Source: Pseudochrobactrum sp. sp1633
GTDB lineage: Bacteria > Pseudomonadota > Alphaproteobacteria > Rhizobiales > Rhizobiaceae
Direction: 5' to 3'
NCBI RefSeq assembly: GCF_030376605.1
Contig: NZ_JARRAE010000003.1
Coordinates: forward strand, 248,001-312,000
Length of the DNA stretch: 64,000 nt
A program made the position numbers and the translations under genes. The notes beneath the pieces were generated by a model. That model was not told where the DNA came from. It did not search any database and saw only the letters and a list, made by a program, of their open reading frames with translations. Positions 19,470-28,610 of the stretch are shown piece by piece. Every line of letters starts with the position of its first letter. Within the stretch, counting starts at the first letter, position 1.

Positions 19470-21731
19470 ATGGATAAGACGAGTCTGCTTGAGTGGTTGC
19501 GCGAATTTAAACCTGCACGGGTGAGTGAACAAAGACGTTTGCTGGCTCTTCCGGGTGTAATCATTGTTGTCTTGTCGATTATTGCCTCGCTTGTATCCTT
19601 TCTGATTATGATCGGTGTTACGCCGATTGTGCCTGATCTGAATGTGACGCTGACGCTGATCATCATCAATGTGGTGCTGGTCGTTAGTCTGCTGGCGCTG
19701 ATTATCCGTGAGATTTTCCGTATTACGCAGGCGCGCCGTCATGGCCGCGCTGCCGCAAGGCTGCATGTGCGCATTGTTGCCCTGTTCTCGCTGATTGCTG
19801 CGGTTCCGGCGATTGTGGTGGCAATTGTTGCCAGTGTGACACTCAATCTCGGGCTGGATCGTTGGTTTGAGACCAATACGCGCAACATCGTTAATTCATC
19901 AATCAGCCTTGCCAACGGTTATATCAACGAAACTGCGCGTAATCTGCAAAGCACGACCTATTCGATGCTGCAGGATATGGACGCGCAGCGCACACTTTAC
20001 AGCCTTGACCGCAATGGTTTTGTGCAACTGATGACCCTGCAGGCGCTGGGGCGCGGTTTGCTCGGCGCGCAATTGCTGGGCGAAGACGGCAGCATTGTGC
20101 TGCGCAGCGAGCAGGGCGGCGCAAATCTGCCACAGCCGCCATCTGAAGCGTTTGAGACTGCAAGGGATGGCAATCCGGTGATTATTCCGCCGGGGCCGAC
20201 CAGCAATTTTGTTGGTGCGATCATCAAAATGCGCGAGATACCGGGTGTTTATCTTTACACGGTGCGACGTGTGGATGCGCAAATTCTGGACTCCATGCGC
20301 CTGATGGAGGCTAATACCAAGCGTTATCAGGATATGGAGGCTAACCGTATCCCGACGCAGGTGATTTTTGCGCTGCTCTATTTCGGCCTGATGCTGATTG
20401 TTCTGTTGCCTGCCATCTGGACTGGTATTGCTGTTGCTGACCGTTTGGTACGGCCAATCCGTCAGCTGATCGGTGCTGCCGATGAAGTGGCGGTTGGCAA
20501 TCTTGAGGTTTCTGTGCCGGTGCGCTCCAGTGATGGTGATCTTGGTGCACTTGCGGGCACTTTCAACAACATGGTTGCGGAGTTGAAAAGCCAGCGCACG
20601 GATCTTCTGGCCGCCAAAGATCAGATTGATGAACGCCGCCGCTTCTCCGAAGCTGTTTTGTCCGGTGTCACGGCTGCGGTGATCGGCGTTGATGCGCTTG
20701 GCCTGATTAATATTGTCAACCGTTCCGCAGAGCAGATGTTCGGCGTTGAAGGGGATGACGTGATCGGCACGAGCCTGAGCGCACATATTCCTGAAATCGG
20801 GCAGGTGTTCGAGGTCGCTCACGATTCAGGGCGTGCGGTTTATCGCGATCAGGTGTCGATGATGCGTGGCGGCTTAACCCGCACCTTCAATGTGCAGATC
20901 ACGATTGAAGACGGCACAAGCGACGAGCGTTCTTATGTTGTGACGATTGATGATATTACCGATCTGGTGCAGGCGCAGCGCTCAACCGCATGGGCTGATG
21001 TGGCGCGCCGTATTGCTCATGAGATTAAAAACCCGCTGACGCCGATCCAGCTTTCTGCTGAGCGTATCCGCCGCCGCTATGGTAAGGTCATTACCGAAGA
21101 CCGTGAGGTTTTTGACCAGTGCGTGGAGACGATTATCCGGCAGGTCGGCGATATTGGCCGGATGGTGGATGAATTCTCGTCTTTTGCGCGTATGCCGAAG
21201 CCGAAAATGGAAACCATTGATTTGCGGGATTCGCTGAAAGAAGCTGCATTTCTGGTGGAAGTGAGCCGCAGCGAAATCAGTTTTGAGCAACGCCTGAGCG
21301 AAACGCCGCTCTATGGTCATTTTGACAGTCGCTTGCTTGGTCAGGCTTTTGGTAACATTATTAAAAACGCCAGTGAGGCGATTGAAGCCGTTACCGGTGA
21401 AGATAATTATCACGGGCATATTCTGCTCAAGGCCTATCAGGAAAATGATCAGCTGATTGTCGATGTAATCGACAATGGTAAGGGCTTGCCGGGCGATAAC
21501 CGGCAGCGTTTGCTGGAGCCTTATATGACAACGCGTGAAAAAGGCACCGGCCTTGGCCTCGCTATTGTCAGAAAAATCGTTGAGGATCACGGCGGGCATA
21601 TGGAACTGCATGATGCGCCAGCCGATTTCTATCAGGGAAGAGGTGCGATGATCCGCATGGTTTTCCCTGCGACGCCGCCGGAAACACCGAATGCGGCAGA
21701 GACAAATACAAATGAGGAGCTGCAGGCATGA
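19470..21731 (+). CDS. ntrY: Membrane sensor histidine kinase NtrY
   Basis: 753-residue sensor of the NtrYX pair, which links nitrogen and redox state to gene expression. Four membrane segments: about residues 24-54, 58-82, 95-120, and a fourth just before the HAMP domain (FALLYFGLMLIVLLPAIWTG); the stretch between the third and fourth is a periplasmic sensor of about 170 residues. Then HAMP, PAS (GVTAAVIGVDALGLINIVN), HisKA with VARRIAHEIKNPLTPIQLS, and HATPase (NIIKNASEAIE, DNGKGLPGD, GTGLGLAIV). It ends 93 bases before ntrX. The two palindromes just before it suggest its own promoter. Confidence 0.96.
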   Translation: MDKTSLLEWLREFKPARVSEQRRLLALPGVIIVVLSIIASLVSFLIMIGVTPIVPDLNVTLTLIIINVVLVVSLLALIIREIFRITQARRHGRAAARLHVRIVALFSLIAAVPAIVVAIVASVTLNLGLDRWFETNTRNIVNSSISLANGYINETARNLQSTTYSMLQDMDAQRTLYSLDRNGFVQLMTLQALGRGLLGAQLLGEDGSIVLRSEQGGANLPQPPSEAFETARDGNPVIIPPGPTSNFVGAIIKMREIPGVYLYTVRRVDAQILDSMRLMEANTKRYQDMEANRIPTQVIFALLYFGLMLIVLLPAIWTGIAVADRLVRPIRQLIGAADEVAVGNLEVSVPVRSSDGDLGALAGTFNNMVAELKSQRTDLLAAKDQIDERRRFSEAVLSGVTAAVIGVDALGLINIVNRSAEQMFGVEGDDVIGTSLSAHIPEIGQVFEVAHDSGRAVYRDQVSMMRGGLTRTFNVQITIEDGTSDERSYVVTIDDITDLVQAQRSTAWADVARRIAHEIKNPLTPIQLSAERIRRRYGKVITEDREVFDQCVETIIRQVGDIGRMVDEFSSFARMPKPKMETIDLRDSLKEAAFLVEVSRSEISFEQRLSETPLYGHFDSRLLGQAFGNIIKNASEAIEAVTGEDNYHGHILLKAYQENDQLIVDVIDNGKGLPGDNRQRLLEPYMTTREKGTGLGLAIVRKIVEDHGGHMELHDAPADFYQGRGAMIRMVFPATPPETPNAAETNTNEELQA

Positions 21732-21824
21732 GTGACAGGTGCAGGCAGTTGAATTTAAAATATCCGTTGCCAAAGTATATTGCAGTTTGGCAGCAGGATA
21801 ATGGGAACAAGGCAGGTGGATTAA

Positions 21825-23186
21825 ATGGCTTCTGATATTCTCGTCGTTGATGATGAAACGGACATCCGTGATCTGGTTGCTGGTATTTTAAGCGACGAAG
21901 GACACGAAACCCGTACAGCTTTCGATTCAGACAGCGCTTTGGCTGCGATCAATGATCGTGTGCCGCGTCTGGTGTTTCTGGACATCTGGTTGCAGGGCAG
22001 CCGCCTAGACGGGCTGGCACTGCTGGATGAAATCAAAAAGCTGCATCCGGATTTGCCGGTGGTGATGATTTCCGGTCATGGTAATGTTGAAACGGCTGTG
22101 TCGGCTATCCGCCGCGGTGCCTATGATTTTATCGAAAAGCCGTTCAAAGCGGATCGTCTGATCCTTGTGGCTGAGCGCGCGCTGGAAACATCGAACCTCA
22201 AGCGTGAGGTTTCTAACTTACGCAAACGCTCCGGTGAGACTTTCGAGCTGCTTGGTAATTCTCTGGCAATGAACCAGTTGCGCCAGACGATTGAGCGCGT
22301 GGCGCCAACCAATAGCCGTATTATGATTACCGGACCTTCCGGCTCGGGTAAGGAAATGGCCGCGCGGGCAATTCATGCGCTGTCGGGCCGTGCCAACGGA
22401 CCATTCGTGACTGTGAATGCAGCGACGATTACACCGGAACGCATGGAGATTGAGCTGTTCGGCACCGAAATGGACGGTGGTGAACGCAAAGTCGGCGCAC
22501 TGGAAGAGGCGCATGGCGGCATTCTCTATCTCGATGAAATTGCCGATATGCCGCGCGAAACGCAGAACAAGATTTTGCGCGTATTGGTCGATCAGCAGTT
22601 TGAACGCGTTGGCGGCACCAAGCGTGTTAAAGTGGATGTGCGTATTATTTCGTCCACAGCGCAAAACCTTGAGGGCATGATTGCCGAAGGCCTGTTCCGC
22701 GAAGACCTGTTTCACCGGCTTGCAGTTGTGCCTGTGCAGGTGCCGCCATTGGCGCAGCGCCGCGATGATATTCCGTCACTGGTGGCATTCTTCATCAATC
22801 AGGTGGCCGAGCAGGCCGGTATCAAGCCGCGCCGTATCAGTGATGATGCGATGGCTGTTTTGCAATCGCACAGCTGGCCGGGCAATGTGCGCCAGTTGCG
22901 CAACAATGTTGAGCGCCTGATGATTTTGGCGCGTGGTGATGACGTGGATGCACCGGTGACAGCTGATCTGCTGCCTGCGGAAATCGGTGATACACTGCCG
23001 CGCACACCAACGGATTCCGATCAGCATATTATGGCGCTGCCGCTGCGTGAAGCGCGTGAAATGTTTGAAAAGGAATATCTGGTGGCTCAGATTAACCGGT
23101 TCAGCGGCAATATTTCACGTACGGCTGAGTTTGTGGGTATGGAGCGCTCTGCTCTGCACCGTAAACTCAAGTCGCTCGGAGTATAA
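21825..23186 (+). CDS. ntrX: Response regulator NtrX
   Basis: 453 residues: receiver domain with VVDDETDIRDL and the acceptor Asp in VFLDIWLQGS (about 53), AAA+ domain with Walker A GPSGSGKEMAAR (about 170) and Walker B YLDEIADMP, and a C-terminal Fis-type helix (TAEFVGMERSALHRKLKSLGV). The loop where NtrC has GAFTGA reads FGTEMDGGERKVGALEE, so the sigma-54 contact motif is missing. This is known of alphaproteobacterial NtrX and implies action on sigma-70 type promoters. Three bases separate it from trkA. Confidence 0.96.
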   Translation: MASDILVVDDETDIRDLVAGILSDEGHETRTAFDSDSALAAINDRVPRLVFLDIWLQGSRLDGLALLDEIKKLHPDLPVVMISGHGNVETAVSAIRRGAYDFIEKPFKADRLILVAERALETSNLKREVSNLRKRSGETFELLGNSLAMNQLRQTIERVAPTNSRIMITGPSGSGKEMAARAIHALSGRANGPFVTVNAATITPERMEIELFGTEMDGGERKVGALEEAHGGILYLDEIADMPRETQNKILRVLVDQQFERVGGTKRVKVDVRIISSTAQNLEGMIAEGLFREDLFHRLAVVPVQVPPLAQRRDDIPSLVAFFINQVAEQAGIKPRRISDDAMAVLQSHSWPGNVRQLRNNVERLMILARGDDVDAPVTADLLPAEIGDTLPRTPTDSDQHIMALPLREAREMFEKEYLVAQINRFSGNISRTAEFVGMERSALHRKLKSLGV

Positions 23187-23188
23187 TC

Positions 23189-24565
23189 ATGCGCATCATC
23201 ATCTGCGGTGCCGGTCAGGTCGGCTTTGGTATTGCCGAGCGGTTAGCAGCCGAGCAGAATGATGTGTCGGTGATTGATACATCGGAAAAGCTTATTCATG
23301 CTGTGCGCGATCTTCTCGACGTGCGTGGCTTCGTCGGGCACGGCTCGCATCCTGACGTATTGCAGGCGGCCGGTGCTGACGAAGCAGATATGATTATTGC
23401 TGTCACGCTTTACGATGAGATCAATATGGTGGCCTGTCAGGTTGCCCATTCGCTGTTCAATGTGCCGACCAAGATCGCCCGTATCCGCGCGCAGACCTAT
23501 CTGGAAAAACAGTATCAGGAGATGTTCTCGCGCGATAATATGCCGATTGATGTGGTGATTTCGCCGGAGCTTGAAGTCGGTGATATGGTGCTGCGCCGTA
23601 TCGCTCTTCCCGGCGCTTCCGATGTGCTGCGCTTTGCCGATGACAAGGTGGTCGCTTTTGCCATTGAATGCATGGAAGACTGCCCGATCATCAATACACC
23701 GCTGAAACAATTGACCGATCTGTTTCCAGATCTGCCGTCAACGGTTGTCGGCGTGGTGCGCAATGACAAGCTGTTTGTTCCGCACTCTGAGGATCATTTG
23801 CTGGCGGGCGATTTGGCCTACGTGGTGACAACGGTGGAGCAGGTGCGCCGCACGCTCGGCCTGTTTGGCCACGACAAGCCGGAGGCACGCCGGATTATTA
23901 TTGCCGGTGGTGGTAATATCGGGCTCTATGTTGCCAAGAAAATGGAAGAGCGCCAGCCACATACCCGCCTGAAGATCATTGAGCATAATCGTGAACGCGC
24001 GGCTTTTGTGGCAGACGAGCTTGATAAGACGGTTGTACTGAATGGCAGTGCACTTGATCAGGAATTGTTGCGTGAAGCAGAAGTGCAGGATGCGGATTTG
24101 CTGGTGGCACTGACCAATCAGGATCAGGCAAATATTTTGTCGAGCATTATGGCCAAGCGTCTTGGCTGTAAGTCGAATATGGTGCTGATTAATAACTCAG
24201 CCTATCAGGAGTTTATCCATACGGTTGGTATTGATTCCTATGTCAGTCCTAAAAACGTAACGATTTCCAAGATTTTGCAGCAGGTGCGGCGCGGACGTAT
24301 CCGCTCGGTGCACAGTGTGTATGACGGGCGGGCCGAGCTGATTGAAGCGGAGGCGCTGGAGACTTCACCTTTGGTGGGCGCACCGCTGCGTAATATTGAT
24401 CTGCCTGCGGGGCTACGTGTCGGGGCGGTTTATCGTGACGGCAAAGTGATTAAACCACACGGTGATTTGCATATTCGCCGTAATGATCGTGTCGTAATGT
24501 TTGCTACAAGTGATGCGGTGAAGCATGTGGAGCAAATGTTCCGTGTGAGTCTCGATTTCTTTTAA
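23189..24565 (+). CDS. trkA: Trk system potassium uptake protein TrkA
   Basis: Peripheral NAD-binding regulator of Trk/Ktr potassium channels. 458 residues with two tandem RCK units, each with a Rossmann GxGxxG: IIICGAGQVGFGIAERLA at the N-terminus and IIIAGGGNIGLYVAKKM near 235; each is followed by an RCK-C part. Starts three bases after ntrX, so it belongs to the ntr transcript, as usual in Rhizobiales. The partner channel TrkH is not in the window. Confidence 0.96.
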   Translation: MRIIICGAGQVGFGIAERLAAEQNDVSVIDTSEKLIHAVRDLLDVRGFVGHGSHPDVLQAAGADEADMIIAVTLYDEINMVACQVAHSLFNVPTKIARIRAQTYLEKQYQEMFSRDNMPIDVVISPELEVGDMVLRRIALPGASDVLRFADDKVVAFAIECMEDCPIINTPLKQLTDLFPDLPSTVVGVVRNDKLFVPHSEDHLLAGDLAYVVTTVEQVRRTLGLFGHDKPEARRIIIAGGGNIGLYVAKKMEERQPHTRLKIIEHNRERAAFVADELDKTVVLNGSALDQELLREAEVQDADLLVALTNQDQANILSSIMAKRLGCKSNMVLINNSAYQEFIHTVGIDSYVSPKNVTISKILQQVRRGRIRSVHSVYDGRAELIEAEALETSPLVGAPLRNIDLPAGLRVGAVYRDGKVIKPHGDLHIRRNDRVVMFATSDAVKHVEQMFRVSLDFF

Positions 24566-24594
24566 ACACCCGATTTTAAAATTGAGATTGTTTT

Positions 24595-25398
24595 ATGGAT
24601 ATTTGTACATTCTGGTACGGCACCAGATTGCGACCTGTAGATCATATGTGCCTGACATCTATGGTCAGAACAGGCCAGCGTGTGAAACTGTTCAGCTATC
24701 AGCCGGTTGAAAATCTGCCCGAAGGTGTGGAGCAGCATGATGCATCTGCTATTTTGCCGATTGAATCATTCCGTCGTCTTGATCCGGCTTTTCCGGATTT
24801 GAAAGAATATGTGACGATCGTCCAGTTCAGCGATATTTTCCGCATTAATCTGATGAAGCAGAAGCAGGGTGTATGGCTTGATACGGATGTTTATCTGCAT
24901 AAGCAGTTTCATCCGGATGTGTCAAAACCCTATTTGGCACGGGAAAATAAAGAGCGCGTGGGCGTGTCGGCTCTGTATTTCCCGCATGATTATCCGGTGA
25001 TAGCGGAGTTTGATGCTTATATGGCGGGAAATTATCCGCTGCCGAAATGGCTTGGATTGCGCCGTCGTGTATTGCGGCCGTTATGGTATCGCCTGACGGG
25101 TAAGGAAGTGACGCCTGCCGCTATCGGTATTACGATTTTCGGCAATGACGGCATATCCAGACTGGCGAAGAAATATGGCTGCTTTGAAAATGCTGCGCCA
25201 AAAGAAAGCTTCTATTATTGGACGGGGCGTGACTGTCTGAATATTTTTGATCCGGAATATGCCCTTGAGCCATTGCAACATCCTGATTTCATAGGTTTTC
25301 ATATCCATCGCAAAAGCCCGGAAGATCTGGTTGTCCGCGCAGGCAGTTTTTATGAGTGGATGCTGAAGGAAACAGGAGAACTGCCGGAAACAGCATAA
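24595..25398 (+). CDS. Glycosyltransferase, sugar-binding DXD type
   Basis: 267 residues. The pattern RINLMKQKQGVWLDTDVYLHK (DXD at about 97-99) is the hallmark of the Gly_transf_sug / capsular or LPS glycosyltransferase family that uses UDP-sugars with a divalent metal. The N-terminal YGTRLRPVDHMCLTSMVR and later PAAIGITIFG are consistent. There is no signal peptide or membrane segment. It lies 29 bases after trkA and before hfq, an unusual place for a lone envelope glycosyltransferase. Acceptor and donor cannot be told. Confidence 0.78.
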   Translation: MDICTFWYGTRLRPVDHMCLTSMVRTGQRVKLFSYQPVENLPEGVEQHDASAILPIESFRRLDPAFPDLKEYVTIVQFSDIFRINLMKQKQGVWLDTDVYLHKQFHPDVSKPYLARENKERVGVSALYFPHDYPVIAEFDAYMAGNYPLPKWLGLRRRVLRPLWYRLTGKEVTPAAIGITIFGNDGISRLAKKYGCFENAAPKESFYYWTGRDCLNIFDPEYALEPLQHPDFIGFHIHRKSPEDLVVRAGSFYEWMLKETGELPETA

Positions 25399-25766
25399 GG
25401 CACAAGCTTTTGGTGAAGTGTGCAGAGTTGAATTCAGTAATGTTCTGATCTGGGAGGCTTTGTCCTTGAACGATCTGTGACTATTGATCCGGCATCATAC
25501 AACATTTTGACGTTGCGCAAAAAATAGCGGCCTGTTAACCCTTTGTGGAATGTGGGATTATTCCCGTAACACTTGATTCTGTATCAAAATACAGGTGCAA
25601 TATCTGAGGCGGATGATAAAGCTGAGCTGCGGAGGGAATATTTCCTGAAGTTTCTTCAGTGCATATCTGTTTGTGGCGTACGTCTGCCTGCCAGCATAAA
25701 TATGAGTTGGGCTGTTTGCCAGCTCAAATCAGTACCGGTTGCGGATCGAAATAAAGGAATAAAAAA
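25399..25766. other. Gene-free leader region before hfq
   Basis: 368 bases with no convincing gene. An inverted repeat CTGTAT-CAAA-ATACAG lies at 25579-25594, overlapping a second dyad TTGAT/ATCAA (25573-25587). The last 20 bases carry the hfq ribosome site (AAAGGAATAAAAAA). The hfq promoter should be here but no single site stands out. Confidence 0.5.
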
Positions 25767-26003
25767 ATGGCTGAACGATCGCAAAATCTTCAGGATCTCT
25801 TTCTGAATTCTGTACGTAAGCAAAAAATCTCTCTGACGATTTTTTTGATTAATGGTGTAAAGCTGACAGGTATTGTCACATCCTTTGATAATTTCTGTGT
25901 GCTGTTGCGCCGCGACGGACATTCACAGCTGGTATATAAACATGCCATCTCAACCATCATGCCAAGCCAGCCTGTGCAGATGTTTGAAGGCGAAGAAGAG
26001 TAA
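25767..26003 (+). CDS. hfq: RNA chaperone Hfq
   Basis: Sm-like hexameric RNA-binding protein that pairs small RNAs with mRNAs. 78 residues, the usual short alphaproteobacterial length: N-terminal helix [14 protein letters not shown], Sm1 with [21 protein letters not shown], and Sm2 with the conserved [11 protein letters not shown]. The acidic tail FEGEEE is short. The ATG follows AAGGAATAAAAAA. A hairpin terminator follows; hflX is the next gene, the common neighbour. Confidence 0.98.
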
Positions 26004-26050
26004 GTTTTACAGATCTTTACGACTGTTTTCTGAAATTTGAGAATGTTTTT

Positions 26051-26092
26051 ATATCCGCGGCGCCTCAAGGCCTGCGGATATATTTGTTTGTA
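26051..26092 (+). terminator. Hairpin terminator after hfq
   Basis: Stem ATATCCGC / GCGGATAT (26051-26058, 26074-26081) with an inner GCC-TCAA-GGC hairpin, followed by ATTTGTTTGT. The T tract is weak, so read-through toward hflX is possible. Confidence 0.6.
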
Positions 26093-26365
26093 GCGACGAA
26101 AATAATTATCGGGTTGCGGTCATTGTTGCTGCGCGGATGAATAATTATCTGATGAGATAACAAGGCATGCATAACCGGCAGTTATTCGATGCTAAAGCAG
26201 CAACCGTTTCATACGAAATTGTTTCGCTGCGAAGAGACAGAGCATTTCGCGCGTATAAGGGGCTCAGCCGATACCCGCGATCATGCGGCAGAGTAAAGAA
26301 TACAGAACGCGCGGTGAGCACGATGAAATGCGCCACGCTTTAATATATGAAATCAGGATAAACGC
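26093..26365. other. Region between hfq terminator and hflX
   Basis: Together with the terminator this makes a gap of about 360 bases after hfq. AT-rich at first; GAAATTGTTTCGCTGCGAAG near 26215 contains a small dyad. No gene is seen. The hflX ribosome site AGGA lies about seven bases before its TTG start. Confidence 0.4.
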
Positions 26366-27838
26366 TTGAAAAAAAGAAATGATCCGGCATCTGACCTGAC
26401 ACCTGAAACAGCAGCAGAAGACGCATATGATGTGTCTGTTGAAGATGTTTATGATGATGAAGATATAAAATTTAAAAGCGGCAAAACACCGTTCACCACG
26501 AAAGTGGAAGACACGCGGGCTTTTGTTGTCGTGCCGATTTTGCCGGAACGCTATGCACTTGTCGTTGATCAGGATGAGAGCGAACGCCCGAAATACCGCC
26601 GTAGTGATGAAGCGCGGCTTGAAGAAGCGGCCGGTCTGGCACGCGCGATTGACCTGAAAATTATCGACAGTTTTCTGGTGCAAACCTCACAGCCACGCCC
26701 TGCGACTTTGCTCGGCACGGGTAAGGTTGAGGATATTGCCGAGCGCATCGAGCGTGAAGAAATTGAGCTGGTGATTGTTGACCATCCGCTCACGCCGGTG
26801 CAGCAGCGCAATCTGGAGCGGGCTTGGAAAATCAAGGTTATTGATCGTACCGGTCTGATCCTCGAAATTTTCGGCCGCCGTGCGCAAACCCGTGAGGGTA
26901 GCCTGCAGGTTGAGCTTGCGCATCTGAATTATCAGAAAGGCCGGCTGGTTCGCAGCTGGACGCACTTGGAGCGTCAGCGCGGTGGCGGCGGCTTCATGGG
27001 TGGTCCGGGTGAAACCCAGATCGAGGCCGACAGACGCCAGTTGCAGGATAAAATTCTGCGTATCAAGCGTGAGCTGGATACGGTTGTGCGCACGCGCCAG
27101 TTGCATCGGCAAAAGCGCCGCAAGGTGCCGCATCCGGTGATTGCTCTGGTCGGCTATACCAATGCCGGAAAATCAACTTTGTTCAACCGCTTAACCGGTG
27201 CTGATGTGTTGGCCGAAGATATGTTGTTCGCCACGCTCGATCCGACTTTGCGCCGTCTGCGCCTGCCGCACGGGGATATGATTATCCTGTCCGATACGGT
27301 TGGTTTTATTTCCAACCTGCCGCACCATCTTGTGGCCGCGTTTAAAGCGACGCTGGAGGAAGTGGTGGAGGCCGATCTTATTCTGCATGTGCGCGATATG
27401 TCCGATCCGGACAATGCCGCACAGGCTGAGGATGTTGAAACGATCCTGAGTGGTCTTGGCATCAAAAAAGGCAATGATAAGCGGGTTATCGAAATCTGGA
27501 ACAAGATTGACCGCTTAAGCGAGCCGATGCAGGACAGCGCGGAAAATTTGAGCAGCGGCAGTCATGAAGATGCAAGGCCGGTGCCGCTCTCTGCTTTAAC
27601 CGGGCAGGGCACGCGTGAATTGCTGGCGATGATTGAGGGCCGTATTTCCGGTTCTATGGAAAAAGTACAGGTCTGTCTCCAGCCGGATCAGTTCAGTTTG
27701 ATCGACTGGATTTATCGTCATGGCAGCAATGTGCGTCGTCAGGATGAGGAAGATGGATCGGTTGTCATTGATGTGGATATGACTGCCGGTTCTGCCCAGA
27801 AATTCCGCGATAAATATGCCTCAATAACAAAGCGCTGA
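26366..27838 (+). CDS. hflX: GTPase HflX
   Basis: Ribosome-associated GTPase that splits stalled ribosomes under stress. 490 residues: an acidic, poorly conserved extension of about 45, the HflX N-domain (RPATLLGTGKVEDIAERIE), the glycine-rich linker RGGGGFMGGPGETQIE, and the G domain with G1 GYTNAGKST (about 263), G3 SDTVGFISNLPHHLV and G4 NKID. The TTG start at 26366 has a fitting AGGA. Follows hfq as in many proteobacteria. Confidence 0.95.
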   Translation: MKKRNDPASDLTPETAAEDAYDVSVEDVYDDEDIKFKSGKTPFTTKVEDTRAFVVVPILPERYALVVDQDESERPKYRRSDEARLEEAAGLARAIDLKIIDSFLVQTSQPRPATLLGTGKVEDIAERIEREEIELVIVDHPLTPVQQRNLERAWKIKVIDRTGLILEIFGRRAQTREGSLQVELAHLNYQKGRLVRSWTHLERQRGGGGFMGGPGETQIEADRRQLQDKILRIKRELDTVVRTRQLHRQKRRKVPHPVIALVGYTNAGKSTLFNRLTGADVLAEDMLFATLDPTLRRLRLPHGDMIILSDTVGFISNLPHHLVAAFKATLEEVVEADLILHVRDMSDPDNAAQAEDVETILSGLGIKKGNDKRVIEIWNKIDRLSEPMQDSAENLSSGSHEDARPVPLSALTGQGTRELLAMIEGRISGSMEKVQVCLQPDQFSLIDWIYRHGSNVRRQDEEDGSVVIDVDMTAGSAQKFRDKYASITKR

Positions 27839-27893
27839 TATTTCAATCCTACGGAGAATCAGATCCTGATAGCCCGCCCGATAGTGGGTAAAA

Positions 27894-27952
27894 TACTTTG
27901 TCTGCGTATTAAAAATTCTATTCCATGCGCATAAGAATACTCAGACAAAGTA
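27894..27952. repeat. 17-bp inverted repeat between hflX and the small secreted protein
   Basis: TACTTTGTCTGCGTATT (27894-27910) and AATACTCAGACAAAGTA (27936-27952) match over 16 of 17 positions, with a 25-base AT-rich loop. There is no T tract on either side, so it is not a plain terminator. It could be a regulatory RNA structure or the ends of a tiny mobile unit. Confidence 0.6.
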
Positions 27953-28001
27953 ATAACTGAATAACGGAGCGGTTTAAACATCGCTTCTGAGGGGGCTAAC
28001 T

Positions 28002-28334
28002 ATGCAGAAATTCAAATTAATAGCAGCTTTTTCATGTGCTTTCACATTGATGAGCGGCGCTGCTTTTGCTGAGGATTTGGTTTTTACTTTAAAAAACGGA
28101 ACCCAGTCGGTCGTTAATAATTTCCATGCTTCACCCGTCGGCGTTGAGAGCTGGGAAGATGATATTTTCGGCCGTGATGCACTGGCTCCAGGTGAAAGCA
28201 TGAAAATCACGATTGCAGATGGCCGCAGTGTTTGTAGCTATGACATGCGCTTTGAGTTTCAGGGGGATGATCTGGAGGATCTGGAAGATACGCAGAACCT
28301 TTGCGAATTAGGCGAATATACAATCACTGAGTAA
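28002..28334 (+). CDS. Small secreted protein of unknown function
   Basis: 110 residues with a clear signal peptide (KLIAAFSCAFTLMSGAAFA, cut after AFA). The mature part is about 87 residues, acidic, with DLVFTLKNGTQSVVNNFHASP, a WEDDIFGRDALAPGES stretch, and two Cys (VCSYDMRF and NLCELGEY) that could form a disulfide. This pattern recalls a family of short periplasmic proteins in Rhizobiales often mislabelled argininosuccinate lyase. No function is known. It has a good ribosome site and its own terminator. Confidence 0.8.
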   Translation: MQKFKLIAAFSCAFTLMSGAAFAEDLVFTLKNGTQSVVNNFHASPVGVESWEDDIFGRDALAPGESMKITIADGRSVCSYDMRFEFQGDDLEDLEDTQNLCELGEYTITE

Positions 28335-28352
28335 ATTTTATATTCTGTCCGG

Positions 28353-28388
28353 AAAATGCTCCGCCGGTACATCTGCGGAGCATTTTTT
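28353..28388 (+). terminator. Terminator after small secreted protein
   Basis: Stem AAAATGCTCCGC / GCGGAGCATTTT (28353-28364, 28375-28386), ten-base loop, T run. Confidence 0.88.
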
Positions 28389-28480
28389 TGTTTGATGTTT
28401 CAGGGAAGTGCAGGGCTTTGTTCAGGTTTTGGAAAGCATGAGCGTTTAAACCGGTTCGCAGCGTTTTTTAAGCTTGCTTG

Positions 28481-28524
28481 CCGGTTCGCATCTTGCGAAA
28501 CCGTGAGCCGCATCTTGCGAAACC
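28481..28524. repeat. 16-bp direct repeat upstream of clpP
   Basis: CGCATCTTGCGAAACC occurs at 28487-28502 and again at 28509-28524, a 22-bp period. The first copy extends to a dyad CCGGTTCGCA-TCT-TGCGAAACCG. A third partial CCGGTTCGCA is at 28451-28460. It lies 87-160 bases before clpP and could be operator DNA or a small repeat. Confidence 0.6.
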
Positions 28525-28610
28525 ATAGTGCGTCGACCTATGTATGGAATATTCACGAATCCTGACGGCAGTGCTTCGCGCCGTTCTCCGATAGCCAAAG
28601 GCAGTTAATC

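Noticed and set aside
21728-21835. 35-codon frame overlapping the ntrY stop (ATGA) and the ntrX start
   Set aside because: Overlap is tempting but there is no conserved pattern I can see, and it overlaps ntrX by 11 bases; left as unproven.
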